A stretch of 64,000 nt of DNA, taken from contig FCOH02000005.1 of assembly GCA_001544595.2 (NCBI GenBank), positions 62,001-126,000 of the forward strand. Reading direction: 5' to 3'. The notes under the pieces were generated by a model. It did no database searches, was not told the origin of the DNA, and saw only the letters and a program-made list of their open reading frames with translations. Source of the stretch: Caballeronia peredens. Its GTDB lineage: Bacteria > Pseudomonadota > Gammaproteobacteria > Burkholderiales > Burkholderiaceae. This document shows, in pieces, positions 62,006 through 64,000 of this stretch. Numbering within the stretch: the stretch's first letter is position 1; each line of letters opens with the position of its first letter. The position numbers were made by a program, and so were the translations under genes.

Positions 62006-62707
62006 TCAGCGCGGCGGCAGATAGCGCGCCGGGTCCGCCGAGCGGCCCATGTAGCGCACTTCGAAATGCAGCATCGTGCGATTGCTGTCGGTATCGCCCA
62101 TTTCGGCGATTTGCTGGCCCTGCTGCACCGTCTGGCCTTCCTTCACCAGCAGCACGCGGTTGTGCGCGTAGGCGGTCAGATAGTCGTCGTCGTGTTTGAC
62201 GATCAGCATGTTGCCGTAGCCGCGCAAGCCATTGCCCGCATAGACGACATTGCCGGTCGCCGCGGCGACGACGGGCGTACCCGCCGCATTGGCGATGTCG
62301 ATGCCCTTCGAGTTCTTGCCGTCGAAGCTGCGGATCACGCTGCCCTGTGCCGGCCAGATGAGCGACACGCCCGGCCCGGCCTTGGCCTGCGACAGCGCCT
62401 GCGCGCTCGCGTCGCTTTTTGCCGTGCCCGCGCTTGCCGCGCCGGCCGTGCCCGCCGATTCCGCCGCCGTCGCGCTGCCGGCCGGCGGGGCGACGCGCAA
62501 CACTTGCCCGACTTCGATGGCATCGGGATTCGTGAGCGCGTTCCAGCGCTTGAGATTCGCGACCGTGGTGCGGTTCTCGCGCGCGATCTTGCTTACGGTG
62601 TCGCCGCGCTCCACGCGGTAGAAGCCCGGCGCGACCGGGCCTGAGCCGCAAGCGGCCAGTACTGCGATAAGCGATGCGCAGACGAGCCGTCGAATTCCTT
62701 TATGCAA
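62006..62707 (-). CDS. NlpD-like lipoprotein with LysM and degenerate LytM/M23 domain
   Basis: 233 residues. There is a signal peptide with lipobox LAAC, one LysM module (about 29-73, YRVERGDTVSKIARENR), an Ala/Gly linker, and a LytM domain (about 115-233). The position of the usual HxxxD zinc motif reads KGIDIAN, without the His, as in E. coli NlpD; the late HFEVRYMG is kept. So it is more likely an amidase activator than an active peptidase. The start is TTG 62707 with GAGG before it; no ATG or GTG suits. The usual surE-pcm-nlpD-rpoS context is absent, so this may be a second NlpD-type gene. Confidence 0.88.
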   Translation of the reverse strand: MHKGIRRLVCASLIAVLAACGSGPVAPGFYRVERGDTVSKIARENRTTVANLKRWNALTNPDAIEVGQVLRVAPPAGSATAAESAGTAGAASAGTAKSDASAQALSQAKAGPGVSLIWPAQGSVIRSFDGKNSKGIDIANAAGTPVVAAATGNVVYAGNGLRGYGNMLIVKHDDDYLTAYAHNRVLLVKEGQTVQQGQQIAEMGDTDSNRTMLHFEVRYMGRSADPARYLPPR

Positions 62708-62832
62708 ACCTGACCTCGCAAAGCGTCGCCGCGCCGGGTCGGAAACACAGCCGCGCGGCGGATCGAAAGGCAGGATTTTACCGTCTCGGGTTTCCCCGGA
62801 CAGAAAGGCGCCTCAGACGGGCGCCGCGCGCC

Positions 62833-63735
62833 TCATTCGGCGGGCGTGACGACGAGCCTGAGCGACGCCGTTTCCGTCTTGCCCGGCGCGAGCCAGCGCA
62901 GGCCGCGGCCGTTGTGGATGGCGTCGGGCAAACCGATCCACGGCTCGACGCAATAGAAGTCCGACGTGTCCGATTCGGTCCACGTCGTGACCGCATACCA
63001 GGGCACGGAATCGGGCTGCCGGAGCTCGAAGCCGACGGTGCGCCCGAGTCCGGGCAGATTCAGCAGCACCGGTTCGTCCGATTGTCGCGTGAAGCAATGA
63101 AACGTATCGACGATACTGCTGTCCGCCAGCGAATACCGCGGCAGGCCGGGCTCGGCCTCGCTGATCGAGCCGTCGGCAAGCTGGCGACGACGCTCGGTGC
63201 GCGGCAGCTCGACGCTGCTCTCGCCGCGCTGGCCGTGCGGCAAGTGAAAGTAGAAGTGATGTCCGGCGTAGTAGGGCAGCGCGACTTCGCCTGGGTTCGA
63301 CGTCGTGAGTTCGACCTCGAGCGTGTGCGCATCGACGATGCGGTAGGCCGCCTCGAAGCGGAAAGCGAACGGATAGCCGTCGCGGGTCGCGTCGCTGTCG
63401 ACGAGGGTCATGCGCAGGCCATGGCCGTCGGCGTCGCGCGTGCAGGAGAACGGCAGATTGCGCGCGAAGCCGTGCGTCGGCAGCGCGTGCACGGCGCCGT
63501 CGGGATCGCGCCATTTGCCGATTTCGCCGTCGACGAAATGCCGCCCGAGGAACGGAAAGAGCAGCGGATTGCCGCCGCGGATTTTCGGCGGATTGGACCA
63601 GTCGGGCGCGTCGGGCCAGTGGATGACCGGCTCGCCGCCGACGCGCCAGGTCATGAGCCGGCCGCCCGCGCGCGGCGCGAGGAGGATCGCGGCGCCGTCG
63701 CGCTCGATTTCGATGACGTCTGTTTCCGCTGACAT
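62833..63735 (-). CDS. Aldose 1-epimerase / glucose-6-phosphate 1-epimerase-like protein
   Basis: 300-residue member of the aldose 1-epimerase fold (galactose mutarotase-like). Visible family features are the GGRLMTWRVGGEPVIHWPD stretch, GGNPLLFPFLGR, the substrate His in THGFARNLPF, and PYYAGHHFYF with the catalytic His region; EPWIGLPDAIHN near the end carries the catalytic Glu. Whether it acts on free or phosphorylated hexoses cannot be told. ATG 63735 is chosen. It faces away from the partial gene at the window end. Confidence 0.88.
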   Translation of the reverse strand: MSAETDVIEIERDGAAILLAPRAGGRLMTWRVGGEPVIHWPDAPDWSNPPKIRGGNPLLFPFLGRHFVDGEIGKWRDPDGAVHALPTHGFARNLPFSCTRDADGHGLRMTLVDSDATRDGYPFAFRFEAAYRIVDAHTLEVELTTSNPGEVALPYYAGHHFYFHLPHGQRGESSVELPRTERRRQLADGSISEAEPGLPRYSLADSSIVDTFHCFTRQSDEPVLLNLPGLGRTVGFELRQPDSVPWYAVTTWTESDTSDFYCVEPWIGLPDAIHNGRGLRWLAPGKTETASLRLVVTPAE

Positions 63736-63917
63736 GATGGGCGTGCGCTCCGTTAAATGACCGATGCCGCGCGGAATCGGCGCGGCTCGCAACCCGAGAA
63801 TTCTGCCTGAAATTTTCTACGGAAAAACCCTTTGCGGGAAATTGCGAGTGAGCAAAAGTCATGCGATATGTTGTTATACGCCCCTAGTGTTGGGAATCAG
63901 ACGGACAAGGAGTGATC

Positions 63918-64000
63918 ATGGATCTGGCGATGGCAATGGGCGTCGCGATGTTCGGCCTCTTCGGCGCGAGCACGGCAATCTTTCTCTTCAAGCTGAAGGG
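63918..64000 (+). CDS. Start of an unidentified membrane protein (partial)
   Basis: ATG 63918 follows AAGGAG by five bases, a strong start. The 27 visible residues are mostly hydrophobic (LAMAMGVAMFGLFGASTAIFLF) and look like a first membrane segment or signal anchor. The frame runs off the window. No family can be named. Confidence 0.6.
   Translation, partial: MDLAMAMGVAMFGLFGASTAIFLFKLK

Noticed and set aside
62707-62830. Missing ATG for the NlpD-like gene as a sign of truncation
   Set aside because: A TTG with GAGG six bases before it opens directly onto the signal peptide, so the gene looks complete.

Overview
This window is a GC-rich chromosomal segment of a betaproteobacterium, very probably a Burkholderiaceae member of the Paraburkholderia/Caballeronia/Burkholderia type. 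That is inferred from gene content and order: rpoE-rseA-rseB-mucD-lepA-lepB-rnc-era-recO-pdxJ-acpS, an EF-P with Arg32 next to its rhamnosyltransferase earP, ftsH-folP-glmM, pstSCAB-phoUBR, and ppk divergent from ppx. Most of it is core housekeeping DNA. I see no phage, insertion sequence, CRISPR array or rRNA operon.

Layout. 1-3.7 kb: end of the sigma-E operon (rpoE tail, rseA, rseB, periplasmic protease mucD, a glutaredoxin-like protein). 3.8-12.1 kb: translation, secretion, RNA processing and cofactor genes (lepA, lepB, rnc, era, recO, pdxJ, acpS, nagZ), closed by a terminator. 12.2-16.4 kb, minus strand: a response regulator with a degenerate sigma-54 activator domain, a BON-domain lipoprotein, efp and earP. 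16.5-19.9 kb: uvrC, pgsA and a Gly-Gly-Cys tRNA cluster. 20-26.5 kb: an ElaA-type acetyltransferase, SCO1 and CtaG copper/oxidase assembly proteins, otsB-otsA for trehalose, and an ABC exporter. 26.5-30 kb: the least explained part, with 852 bp lacking a recognisable gene, a frameshifted glycosyltransferase and two membrane proteins. 30-36.3 kb: tRNA-Val, dnaQ, rnhA, a methyltransferase, gloB, mltD and an MFS transporter. 36.7-48.4 kb: carA-carB, greA, a DUF4149 protein, a YhbY-type RNA-binding protein, rlmE, and ftsH-folP-glmM. 48.5-59.3 kb: a phosphate block with a PHO box, the Pst transporter, PhoU, PhoB/PhoR, then polyphosphate kinase and exopolyphosphatase. 59.3-64 kb: an ornithine-lipid-type acyltransferase, sixA, tRNA-Pro, three small or lipoprotein genes, an NlpD-like protein, an aldose epimerase-like enzyme and the start of one more gene.

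How the genes work together. The first block is the envelope-stress sigma-E control circuit with its periplasmic effectors. EarP modifies EF-P, which relieves ribosome stalling at proline runs. Pst/PhoU/PhoBR sense and import phosphate, Ppk and Ppx make and degrade polyphosphate, and a neighbouring OlsB-like enzyme could make phosphate-free ornithine lipid.

No clearly new multi-gene system was found. The best leads are the orphan response regulator whose sigma-54 contact motif and Walker B glutamate are both altered, the frameshifted glycosyltransferase whose halves overlap by ATGA, the unexplained 852-bp gap before it, in-frame repeats that lengthen RecO and UvrC, and two leader or intergenic hairpins that look like regulatory terminators (before lepA and before greA).
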